IMG/VR virus record: IMGVR_UViG_3300030419_001570
Coordinates: 1-49,690 of that record
Strand: one strand, 5' to 3'
From: a virus
DNA length: 49,690 nucleotides
This document shows positions 24,847 through 30,743 of the stretch, one piece after another. The translations under genes were made by a program, and so were the position numbers. The notes below the pieces were generated by a model. The model had not been told where the DNA came from. It ran no database searches and was given only the letters and a program-made list of their open reading frames with translations. How positions within the stretch are numbered: the first letter of the stretch is position 1; each line of letters begins with the position of its first letter.

Positions 24847-25323
24847 CTATTTCTTTCCGTCTAAACTATCGTATCCGACTCGTTCTATTTTATTAGACGA
24901 ACGGACAGCCCCTCGGGCTGCTCTTGCGACTACATCTGAATACCAGTCTAATCTCTTCTTTTTAGACTCGCCTGCACTTTTCGTCCAATCGTTCCACTCT
25001 GCCCTGTTTATGCGACTGTGTGTCTCAAAACGACTACGAGGTGTGCTTACGACGAATCTATATCCACGACGATGCAATGCCATTGCGACATTCTCTATGT
25101 TCCACAGACAAGACTTCATATCAGGCAATTCCATAGTAGTTCCGTCAGAACTCTTCTGATGGTCTATAATAGTTAATTCCCAATTCTTAGTTCCGTCTGT
25201 TTTAGGAACAATTAGACATTCAATACCTAACGGCAGTTCTTCCATCTTTACGACGGTCTCAACTGTATGCGAATGACCACAAGTCGTGCATTTACATTTG
25301 TGTCGCTGTATTAGTTTTGTCAT
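24847..25323 (-). CDS. Unknown first protein of the amidoligase operon (158 aa)
   Basis: Begins MTKLIQRHKCKCTTCGHSH, a compact Cys/His knuckle (C-x-C-x2-C-x-H), followed by a beta-rich middle (GIECLIVPKTDGTKNWELTI) and a basic, helical C-terminal half rich in Arg, Lys, Ser and Trp (RINRAEWNDWTKSAGESKKK). No enzyme signature was recognised. It shares the operon, the CpG-rich composition and the GACGG motif density of the two downstream genes. This suggests a dedicated partner: a substrate, carrier, regulator or specificity factor for the amidoligase. Its ribosome site is weak (GTGAGAG), and the leader hairpin just upstream may control translation. Confidence 0.6.
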   Translation of the reverse strand: MTKLIQRHKCKCTTCGHSHTVETVVKMEELPLGIECLIVPKTDGTKNWELTIIDHQKSSDGTTMELPDMKSCLWNIENVAMALHRRGYRFVVSTPRSRFETHSRINRAEWNDWTKSAGESKKKRLDWYSDVVARAARGAVRSSNKIERVGYDSLDGKK

Positions 25324-25342
25324 ATTCTCTCACTTTCCGACG

Positions 25343-25373
25343 GGAACTTGCCTTTCCGACGGGCAAAAGTTCC
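25343..25373 (-). promoter_or_regulatory. Leader hairpin of the amidoligase operon
   Basis: On the minus strand GGAACTTTTGCC pairs with GGCAAGTTCC (7 + 3 pairs around a TT bulge) and presents CGTCGGAAA as the loop. The same CCCGTCGGAAAG sequence recurs immediately afterwards (25344-25334), just before the weak ribosome site of the gene starting at 25323. A loop motif repeated next to a ribosome site is the layout of translational operators. Confidence 0.5.
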
Positions 25374-25384
25374 TCGTCAGACCG

Positions 25385-25413
25385 AATTTAGCGATTTTAG
25401 ACGAGAAAGTCAA
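25385..25413 (-). promoter_or_regulatory. Promoter-like element for the amidoligase operon
   Basis: Minus-strand TTGACT (25413-25408), a 17-base spacer, then TAAATT (25390-25385), the same -10 as the RHH gene promoter. Predicted transcription start is near 25378, giving a leader of about 55 bases that contains the hairpin. Confidence 0.5.
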
Positions 25414-25459
25414 GAAATACTTTCCGACAAAAAAAATAATTTATGTCGTAATTTAGCAC

Positions 25460-25599
25460 TTTCCGTCGCGCGGGAGAGTCGCAGTCTTCTATCTAGCATT
25501 TCCGTCGCGTGGGACTCACGACCGTAGTCTAGCGTTTCCGTCGGACGGGTTCTAATAAAAAAAAGAACGACGCATAGTCCAGCTTTGCGACGCGCGGGA
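25460..25599. repeat. Array of degenerate TTTCCGTCGCGCGGG repeats
   Basis: Four related units begin at 25460 (TTTCCGTCGCGCGGGA), 25499 (TTTCCGTCGCGTGGGA), 25535 (TTTCCGTCGGACGGG) and 25584 (TTTGCGACGCGCGGGA), spaced 39, 36 and 49 bases. Each is preceded by TAGC or CAGC. Shorter relatives TTTCCGACGGG occur at 25334 and 25353, and TTTCCGAC at 25421. The array lies upstream of the accessory operon and is much more GC-rich than the genome. It could be a binding-site cluster, an origin iteron set, or recombination sequence. Confidence 0.6.
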
Positions 25600-25661
25600 C
25601 CTTATTTAGCAATGCTTTGTCTAGCTTAGTCTAGCTACGCGTTGCTTCATTTTTTAAAAGC

Positions 25662-25704
25662 AAAAAAAAAGACAGAGCCCCGAGGTATCAAGGGCTCCAT
25701 CTTT
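25662..25704 (-). terminator. Rho-independent terminator for the 26699-25756 genes
   Basis: Read on the minus strand, AAAGATGGAGCCC and GGGCTCTGTCTTT form a stem with two mismatches around an 11-base loop, followed by a run of nine U. It lies 52 bases after the stop of the gene at 25756 and separates that transcript from the amidoligase operon. Confidence 0.75.
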
Positions 25705-25755
25705 AATTTGGTGATTTCTGTTGCCAGGCTCACCACACCCCGAATCTCAGTTCAA

Positions 25756-26205
25756 TTAATACCACATTGTCAAGTCATCATTCAATCGATAATCGCCTGT
25801 CCAAGAGTCTTCGAAGATGAAATAATCGTGTTTACGATATCTCTTATTACACGGTATCATTAAAAATACCCTGTCTTCGGTTAACCTTGGAAGTATGACC
25901 CCTGTTTTAATGAAATCAGGAGACCATGCGAATGACTGCATGATGTTATGGGTTGGGATTAATAACGGGTCTTTGTAAATCTTCCGCGTTATTTTATCGC
26001 CGTCAAACCATAACTGGACGTTTTTGTGCCAATAATCATTGGGGAATACATTCCACCTGACACCCGTCCTAAACTTGAACTGATGGTATTCTGTCCCATG
26101 CCTGGTTGTCTCAACAATAGGAGTGAATAGCACCCTGTGCAAATCTTCACTATAACCATTGCCTTTAACCATTTTGGGAGTATCAACCAACATTTCAAAC
26201 TTCAT
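25756..26205 (-). CDS. Hypothetical protein (149 aa)
   Basis: Starts after GGAGG at a good distance. The protein is rich in Trp, Tyr, Phe, Asp and basic residues (FKFRTGVRWNVFPNDYWHKN, NVQLWFDGDK) with alternating strands suggesting a compact beta domain. No membrane span or catalytic motif was seen. It is the distal gene of a two-gene unit ended by a strong terminator. No family was recognised. Confidence 0.6.
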   Translation of the reverse strand: MKFEMLVDTPKMVKGNGYSEDLHRVLFTPIVETTRHGTEYHQFKFRTGVRWNVFPNDYWHKNVQLWFDGDKITRKIYKDPLLIPTHNIMQSFAWSPDFIKTGVILPRLTEDRVFLMIPCNKRYRKHDYFIFEDSWTGDYRLNDDLTMWY

Positions 26206-26277
26206 GATTGTCCTCCATGTTTAAGGTTTACATTTTGTCTTAATGTATTATATTCTTCATTTCTGAAGGAAGCAGGA

Positions 26278-26301
26278 GGGCAGACTGTATCAAATCTGCC
26301 C
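26278..26301. promoter_or_regulatory. Intercistronic hairpin
   Basis: GGGCAGA (26278-26284) and TCTGCCC (26295-26301) form a perfect 7-base stem with a 10-base loop between the two leftward genes. There is no U-tract on either side, so it is more likely an attenuating or mRNA-processing hairpin than a full terminator. Confidence 0.5.
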
Positions 26302-26321
26302 TGCGACTTCTTTTTGAGTTC

Positions 26322-26699
26322 CTAGTCAGTGACTATTTCAAACTTACAAGTTAGGTAAGGTTGACCTTTAACAGGTTTCTTGCCTTCCTTGATAGCTTTT
26401 TGAGTCTGAACTTTGGCAAATTTTACTCCGTCCTTGCGAACTAAAGCATTGAATTTGTCCATACGTTCCTGAATATCGGTTAACATTGAAGCATAACCTT
26501 TATTCATTTCTGATAGTTTCACAAATGATGAAGAAACTCTTGTGCCTTTGACATGGTGGTCAGCAGCATAATTGTCCTTCATAGCTTGGATTTGTTGAGG
26601 AGACAACTTAAGTTGCTTCCCTAACGCGTCCAAGTTAGACATTTGTCTATCATAGACTACTCTTGAAACAGTGCCACCTTTCTTTTTAGCTTCCGCCAT
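26322..26699 (-). CDS. Hypothetical basic helical protein (125 aa)
   Basis: Start at 26699 has AAGGGA about nine bases upstream. The sequence is Lys-rich and mainly helical (SNLDALGKQLKLSPQQIQAM, LTDIQERMDKFNALVRK) with a basic C-terminal section, which may bind nucleic acid. No family was recognised. It is the first leftward gene beyond the 0.8-kb divergent control region and probably expressed early. Confidence 0.6.
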   Translation of the reverse strand: MAEAKKKGGTVSRVVYDRQMSNLDALGKQLKLSPQQIQAMKDNYAADHHVKGTRVSSSFVKLSEMNKGYASMLTDIQERMDKFNALVRKDGVKFAKVQTQKAIKEGKKPVKGQPYLTCKFEIVTD

Positions 26700-26998
26700 A
26701 AGTTAGGTATCCCTTCAAAAGTCCCTCTAAAATGACCTGAATTAGTCAATAACTTGGGTGCTATTTGTGAGTTTATGCCTCAATTAATTCTGAAGCCGTC
26801 CATTTTAGCACCATTTGTTTGCCCCCTACACAAGTATAGTCAGTGGCTTATGTGCCTGTGAACCCAATTGTCAATGTATTTCTGATACCCCAAATTCTAC
26901 TATAACTTTTATGAGAAATGCAAGAAAATAATTCAAAAAAAGTAAAATAAATTGAGTTCTATGAGGACAAAACACATAAAAAAAAATCATTAAAAACC

Positions 26999-27028
26999 TT
27001 GACAATAGGCAAAAACATAAAAAATAAC
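26999..27028 (+). promoter_or_regulatory. Promoter-like element in divergent region
   Basis: TTGACA at 26999-27004, 18-base spacer, AATAAC at 27023-27028 (four of six -10 positions). It shares the N18 spacing of the other elements; the -10 is weak. Confidence 0.35.
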
Positions 27029-27045
27029 CTATTATATAGGAATTT

Positions 27046-27085
27046 CAATTTTCAACTAAAAAAAGCAATTTTCAATCAAAAAAAG
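27046..27085. repeat. Two abutting 20-base direct repeats
   Basis: CAATTTTCAACTAAAAAAAG (27046-27065) is followed directly by CAATTTTCAATCAAAAAAAG (27066-27085), differing at two positions. A partial third copy CAATTTTTCAAC starts at 27130. An operator pair or an origin iteron set is possible. Confidence 0.7.
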
Positions 27086-27240
27086 ACCCATCCCTCTTCG
27101 GGTGAACAAAAGGCACACACAATCTCGGGCAATTTTTCAACATTGGTTAGATTTCGGGGGTAATATTCTTAAATATGGCGTAGAACGGGTTTGAAAAAAT
27201 TTCGGCGGGTAAAATTTAAAAAGGGCTCTCTCTGAGCATC

Positions 27241-27376
27241 GAACATTATTTAAAATTCTTTTTTAACAGATTTAATATTTATTAGAACATAGAACATTAA
27301 CCGTCTAAAGACTGTATAATTTAGTGAATATGCTTGTTTTGGTCAACAATTATTTTTAATTCGAACATAGAACATT
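27241..27376. repeat. GAACAT repeat family
   Basis: GAACAT occurs at 27241, 27285, 27292, 27363 and 27370. Two pairs form the composite GAACATAGAACATT (27285-27298 and 27363-27376), 78 bases apart. The direct rather than inverted order differs from a LexA box. It lies upstream of the early promoter candidate. Confidence 0.6.
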
Positions 27377-27425
27377 GGGTATTTCCAAATGTCGTCGAGT
27401 TTTTTATCTTTTTTTAATCTTTTTG

Positions 27426-27455
27426 TTGACTTGTGTACCATTTTTAGCGTAGATT
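27426..27455 (+). promoter_or_regulatory. Probable early promoter for the rightward operon
   Basis: TTGACT at 27426-27431, an 18-base spacer, TAGATT at 27450-27455. Expected start near 27462, 27 bases before the first ATG at 27489, which has a GGGAG site. Confidence 0.55.
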
Positions 27456-27488
27456 CCATACACAATTAGAAAATAAGGGAGAAAACTA

Positions 27489-27797
27489 ATGAAAAATAAA
27501 AGTATGGGTATGAATATAGGAGGACATAATTACATAATAATCCTTGAAGAACTATGCGCTGGAGAACAAGATAAGGTATTGTACGGAAGACATTTAGTAG
27601 AAGATAATATTATTTTAATAAATAGTAAAATAGAAAAATCAAGACAACAAGAAACGTTAATTCACGAAATATTGCATTCAATTCACTATAACTGCGGTTT
27701 AGAGCACGATGAAAGGACAATAGAAGCAATTAGCAATGGTTTATTTCAACTAGGGATAGGAGACTACTTATGGAAAAAAGCACAAAAAGGATATTAA
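27489..27797 (+). CDS. Small HExxH zinc metallopeptidase-like protein (102 aa)
   Basis: Residues about 55-95 read ETLIHEILHSIHYNCGLEHD then ERTIEAISNGLFQLG. HEILH is a zinc HExxH site, and the downstream Glu-containing helix could give the third ligand, as in ImmA/IrrE-type and other small gluzincins. A phage product of this kind could cleave a host or phage repressor. It is the first gene after the early promoter candidate, with a GGGAG site, so it is likely expressed at once on infection. The substrate is unknown. The metal site is clear; the protease role is inference. Confidence 0.65.
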   Translation: MKNKSMGMNIGGHNYIIILEELCAGEQDKVLYGRHLVEDNIILINSKIEKSRQQETLIHEILHSIHYNCGLEHDERTIEAISNGLFQLGIGDYLWKKAQKGY

Positions 27798-28300
27798 AAG
27801 CAAAAAAAGAAGGCGATAAGGATATGGTACAAAAACTACAACAAATAGAAGGTTCATTAAATGACCCGATATATATCAAGGGTAAGGATGATAATGAAAT
27901 CTTAAGAGAAGTTGCAGAAGGTTCCGAAGTAATAACAGATATGCTTCAAAAAACATCTACAGCTGAAGATACGGTAGCTTATATTAAAGAAAACTACCCA
28001 GAAACAGAAGAAAACCTTCAAAAAGTGTTAAACGATATGTATTTAACATTTTGCAGAAAACAATTTGATTACGGACCAGGCAACATTGCTATGGGAACTT
28101 CGCTTAAAAACGAAGAAGAAATCAATATGGCTTTACTAGGAATTATAGTAAGGTTAAATGATAAGATAAACAGACTAGTTAACCTTTCAACGAAACATAA
28201 CTTCGAAGCACAGAACGAACCAATCGAAGACGCGTTTTTAGACACTGCTATATATGCAGCGATGGCGTTAATAGTCAATAACCAGAAATGGGGTAAATAA
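27770..28300 (+). CDS. Nucleotide modification-associated domain 1 (DUF1599/Nmad1)-like protein (176 aa)
   Basis: The C-terminal 100 residues carry the typical layout: FCRKQFDYGPGNIAMG, GIIVRLNDKINRLVNL, EPIEDAFLDTAIYAAMALIV. This is an all-helical domain with Arg, Asp, Lys and Glu residues arranged like MazG/dUTPase-type nucleotide binders. The family has been linked by gene context to modified-nucleotide metabolism in phages; no base-modifying partner was recognised here. The first 70 residues are a charged extension. ATG 27770 has AGGAG at seven bases and overlaps the metallopeptidase gene by 28 bases. Confidence 0.72.
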   Translation: MEKSTKRILKAKKEGDKDMVQKLQQIEGSLNDPIYIKGKDDNEILREVAEGSEVITDMLQKTSTAEDTVAYIKENYPETEENLQKVLNDMYLTFCRKQFDYGPGNIAMGTSLKNEEEINMALLGIIVRLNDKINRLVNLSTKHNFEAQNEPIEDAFLDTAIYAAMALIVNNQKWGK

Positions 28301-28404
28301 TGGCAAAAAAGAAAACAAGAAAAAAATCCGTTAAAAAGCTAACCTTTTGGGAAAGAGTAGCTAATGGATGGAAAAAACTCTTTTCGTCTGCGTGGAGTAA
28401 GTAA
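28300..28404 (+). CDS. Very basic small protein (34 aa)
   Basis: The start and stop overlap both neighbours as TAATG. Product MAKKKTRKKSVKKLTFWE then an amphipathic helix with four Trp, ending SAWSK. Eleven of the first fourteen residues after Met are basic or small, so DNA, RNA or membrane binding is possible. No family was recognised, but both-ended coupling supports translation. Confidence 0.55.
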   Translation: MAKKKTRKKSVKKLTFWERVANGWKKLFSSAWSK

Positions 28405-29135
28405 TGGCTAAATCAAAATTGTGGACAGATGAAGAAATAGTAATATTACATCAATACGAGAAAACAAACAAGTCTGCGTTTGTATTATATCAGGAATGTA
28501 GAAAAGCTGGATATAATAGAACATATAAGGCAGTTACTCGTAAAATAGAATCTCTAGGTTTTAGAAAACCTAAAAGATATGTAAATGGTCACGAAAAGAC
28601 AATTGGATATCTAGACATAGAATCTACTGGATTTAGTGCAAATATAGATGTAATGTTATCTTGGTGTATAAAAGGCAGAGGAGATAAGAAAGTAGCTGGA
28701 GCTTGTATTACCAGAGAAGAACTTATGTCTGATAAGTCTGATGCACGTATTGTAGAACTGTTAGTTGAAGAAATGAATAAATATGATGTTATTATGACAT
28801 ATTACGGAACTAGGTTTGATATTCCGTTTATTCGAACTAGAGCTCTATATCACGGAACTCACTTCCCTTTATACAAAACAAAGTCGCATAAAGACCTTTA
28901 TTACGTAGTTAAGTCTAAATTAAAACTACATAGGTCTTCATTGCAGGCAGCTACAGAATTTTTTGGTATTGATGGAAAAACAAGAATCAAACCAGAATAC
29001 TGGCAAAAAGCAAGATGGGGCGATAAAAAGTCTTTAAAATATGTATATGAGCATAATGTAGCAGATGTAGAGATATTGGAGTCTTTACATAGAAAGCTAG
29101 AAGACTTTGCACCACCAACAGTAAACCCGCTATAA
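28404..29135 (+). CDS. Myb/SANT-like domain fused to a DEDD 3'-5' exonuclease (243 aa)
   Basis: Residues 1-55 (LWTDEEIVILHQYEKTNKSA, then TYKAVTRKIESLGF) form a Myb-like three-helix DNA-binding unit. The rest is an RNase H-like exonuclease: GYLDIESTG gives the first Asp and Glu, MTYYGTRFDIPF the second Asp motif, and HNVADVEIL the last Asp. It resembles YprB-type RNase H-like proteins. It may process DNA ends, RNA or Holliday structures. No polymerase is attached or nearby, so it is not an obvious proofreading unit. Coupled to the gene before by TAATG. Confidence 0.75.
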   Translation: MAKSKLWTDEEIVILHQYEKTNKSAFVLYQECRKAGYNRTYKAVTRKIESLGFRKPKRYVNGHEKTIGYLDIESTGFSANIDVMLSWCIKGRGDKKVAGACITREELMSDKSDARIVELLVEEMNKYDVIMTYYGTRFDIPFIRTRALYHGTHFPLYKTKSHKDLYYVVKSKLKLHRSSLQAATEFFGIDGKTRIKPEYWQKARWGDKKSLKYVYEHNVADVEILESLHRKLEDFAPPTVNPL

Positions 29136-29148
29136 TATAGGAGAAAAT

Positions 29149-29412
29149 ATGGCTAAAAAAGGAAAAGTAGTAGAAAGTTCTAAAGATAATGAACTTACTA
29201 TGAATTACGATGGAAAAGAATATTCTTTCCAATATGACTCTCTTTCAAGAGATGCTAAAGCAAATTATTCTAGAGCTAATGAAATAGCAGCGTCTATGAT
29301 GAGACTAGAACAGCAAGTATCTGAACAACGCTGGCTTTTGAATAAATACATTGCTTTTGTAGTAGGAGAGCTTGATGTTAAGAAAGAGCTTGACGAGAAA
29401 GAGAAAAAATAG
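29149..29412 (+). CDS. DUF6447-like small protein (87 aa)
   Basis: AGGAG precedes the ATG. The sequence MNYDGKEYSFQYDSLSRDA, then AKANYSRANEIAASMMRLEQ, recalls the short DUF6447-type phage proteins (Tyr-Asn-Gly-Lys-Glu-Tyr strand followed by a long helix). The rest is a coiled helix ending in Lys/Glu. No biochemical role is known to me; the family resemblance is tentative. Encoded just before the terminase small subunit. Confidence 0.5.
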   Translation: MAKKGKVVESSKDNELTMNYDGKEYSFQYDSLSRDAKANYSRANEIAASMMRLEQQVSEQRWLLNKYIAFVVGELDVKKELDEKEKK

Positions 29413-29420
29413 GTAATTTA

Positions 29421-30182
29421 ATGAAGACAAGAAAGGTAAATGGTGTAACTAAATATCTATTTGAAAATGTAGATGAATTTAGAGAATATCATCCTTCAGT
29501 CAGTTTATGTAAAGATTGGAGACACGCTTCAGTAGATGACTGGATTGTGACAGATGATGGACAAGTTTGCCAAGTACTACATCTTGGAGTGTTAAAAAGA
29601 CCTAACAGAAAAACAGAGACCACATTCATTAGGACTATTATAGGTTCTTTTGTATGTGGTCCTAATGTTACTATTGAGGGAGAAATGCGTACTAATATGC
29701 ATACCTTTGCTAAAGATGGGAAATCTCCCTCGGTACGTAAGAAAGAAAGAACAAAAGCAACAGAAAAAGAATTTCTTTTTGCAAAGTATGTAGCAAAAGG
29801 AGATGATGTAGTAGAAGCTTATATGAGTGCTTTTCCTAGTAAGAAAAAATCTTATGCAGCTTCACAAGCAAAATTGTTGCTTAAAACCGATAGGGTGAAA
29901 AATTTGATTAGAGAAGAAATAGATAAAGTATTAAATGAGGCTGAAATTACTCCTTTATACCTTTTAGAAGAAATGAGGGCTATTATTGATAAGCCAGATG
30001 CTAATGATAGAGATAAATTAACAGCAGTTACAACATTAATGAAAATCTCTGGAATGATGGATACTGAAAAGAAATCAGAATCTATTACATTATTCCAAGG
30101 TTTTACACAGGAGCAATTAAATGCAATTCAAGGGTCACAAGTCAAAAAACTTCAAGAAGTTAAAAGAGATAGCGAAAAATAA
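29421..30182 (+). CDS. terS: Terminase small subunit candidate (253 aa)
   Basis: The C-terminal 150 residues have the terminase-small layout: RTKATEKEFLFAKYVAKGDD, a helix-turn-helix region with VVEAYMSAFPSKKKSYAASQ, then AKLLLKTDRVKNLIREEIDK and a helical oligomerisation part. The first 90 residues are a beta-rich extension (VDDWIVTDDGQVCQVLHLGV). The protein would recognise phage DNA and load the large subunit, encoded two genes downstream. The position and motif make the call fairly safe. Confidence 0.75.
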   Translation: MKTRKVNGVTKYLFENVDEFREYHPSVSLCKDWRHASVDDWIVTDDGQVCQVLHLGVLKRPNRKTETTFIRTIIGSFVCGPNVTIEGEMRTNMHTFAKDGKSPSVRKKERTKATEKEFLFAKYVAKGDDVVEAYMSAFPSKKKSYAASQAKLLLKTDRVKNLIREEIDKVLNEAEITPLYLLEEMRAIIDKPDANDRDKLTAVTTLMKISGMMDTEKKSESITLFQGFTQEQLNAIQGSQVKKLQEVKRDSEK

Positions 30183-30348
30183 AGAATGTCTTATTTGTTC
30201 GTCTAAACTCAAAAATACAGGAGTTTTTATTTGGGACATAGATAAAGAGGATTGTACTCAAATTAAATGTATTAACTGTTTAACTATGTATTCAGTTGAT
30301 TTTACTATAACAAATTTGGGCATACCAAGAGAGGTAGGGTATTCATAA
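30121..30348 (+). CDS. Zinc-ribbon protein in the packaging operon (75 aa)
   Basis: ATG at 30121 has AGGAG seven bases upstream although it lies inside the end of the terminase small subunit gene. The product has two Cys pairs (CLICSS, CINCLT) 30 residues apart that form a zinc ribbon, with a basic N-terminus (KGHKSKNFKKLKEIAKNKE). Its stop overlaps the next ATG. It might assist packaging or regulate the terminase, but there is no recognised homolog. Confidence 0.6.
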   Translation: MQFKGHKSKNFKKLKEIAKNKECLICSSKLKNTGVFIWDIDKEDCTQIKCINCLTMYSVDFTITNLGIPREVGYS

Positions 30349-30743
30349 TGAGACTTGCAGTATATGGAACATTAAGAAGAAATTATCCTGATAAGGGAAA
30401 AGTAAAAGGATTTAGTTTGGTTTTTCCAGGACATCAGTCTTTTCCAGCTGTTATTAAAAACGAAAAAGGAAAAGGAGCCGTTGTTGAGTTAATGGATGTT
30501 TCAGATGAAGAACTTAATATGTATGACCAGTATGAAAGTGTAGATACAGGTTTATATATTAGAACAACTGTTGATGTTGATTTAGATAACGGTAATAAAG
30601 AAAAAGCCTGGATATATGTTGCAGGTCCTGTATTATGGCAAAGCTCATCTTCTTTTACAGAAGTTCCAGATGGAGATTGGCATTCAAGAAAAACATTAAC
30701 TATGTTAGACAGGGTTTATGAAAAAGAATTCAAAGAAGCCTGA
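30348..30743 (+). CDS. Gamma-glutamylcyclotransferase (AIG2/GGCT-like), 131 aa
   Basis: YGTLR at residues 6-10 is the substrate-binding signature of the fold. DQYE with Glu63 provides the catalytic acid, and W88-x-Y follows in the expected strand (AWIYV). These enzymes convert gamma-glutamyl amides into 5-oxoproline and a free amine. In this phage the enzyme is an unusual passenger inside the packaging operon, between a zinc ribbon and terminase large subunit. AIG2-type proteins are also reported as genomic neighbours of the amidoligase family encoded at 21754, so it may process or reverse that ligase's product. The catalytic family is clear; the substrate is unknown. Confidence 0.82.
   Translation: MRLAVYGTLRRNYPDKGKVKGFSLVFPGHQSFPAVIKNEKGKGAVVELMDVSDEELNMYDQYESVDTGLYIRTTVDVDLDNGNKEKAWIYVAGPVLWQSSSSFTEVPDGDWHSRKTLTMLDRVYEKEFKEA

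Larger units (their letters stand above)
26700..27488. other. Divergent non-coding control region
   Basis: 789 bases without a supportable gene, very AT-rich, between leftward and rightward operons. It holds two rightward promoter-like elements (26999 and 27426), two abutting 20-base repeats (27046-27085), a family of GAACAT repeats (27241-27376) and A-rich tracts. This is the likely early promoter and regulator region and the best candidate area for a replication origin. Confidence 0.6.

Noticed and set aside
25460-25599. Repeat array as a CRISPR
   Set aside because: Units are only about 16 bases, imperfect, with irregular and related spacers, and there are no cas genes. The Cas4-like nuclease at 18576 belongs to a recombination cassette.
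27241-27376. LexA/SOS boxes
   Set aside because: The GAACAT elements are direct repeats rather than the inverted GAAC-N4-GTTC pattern.
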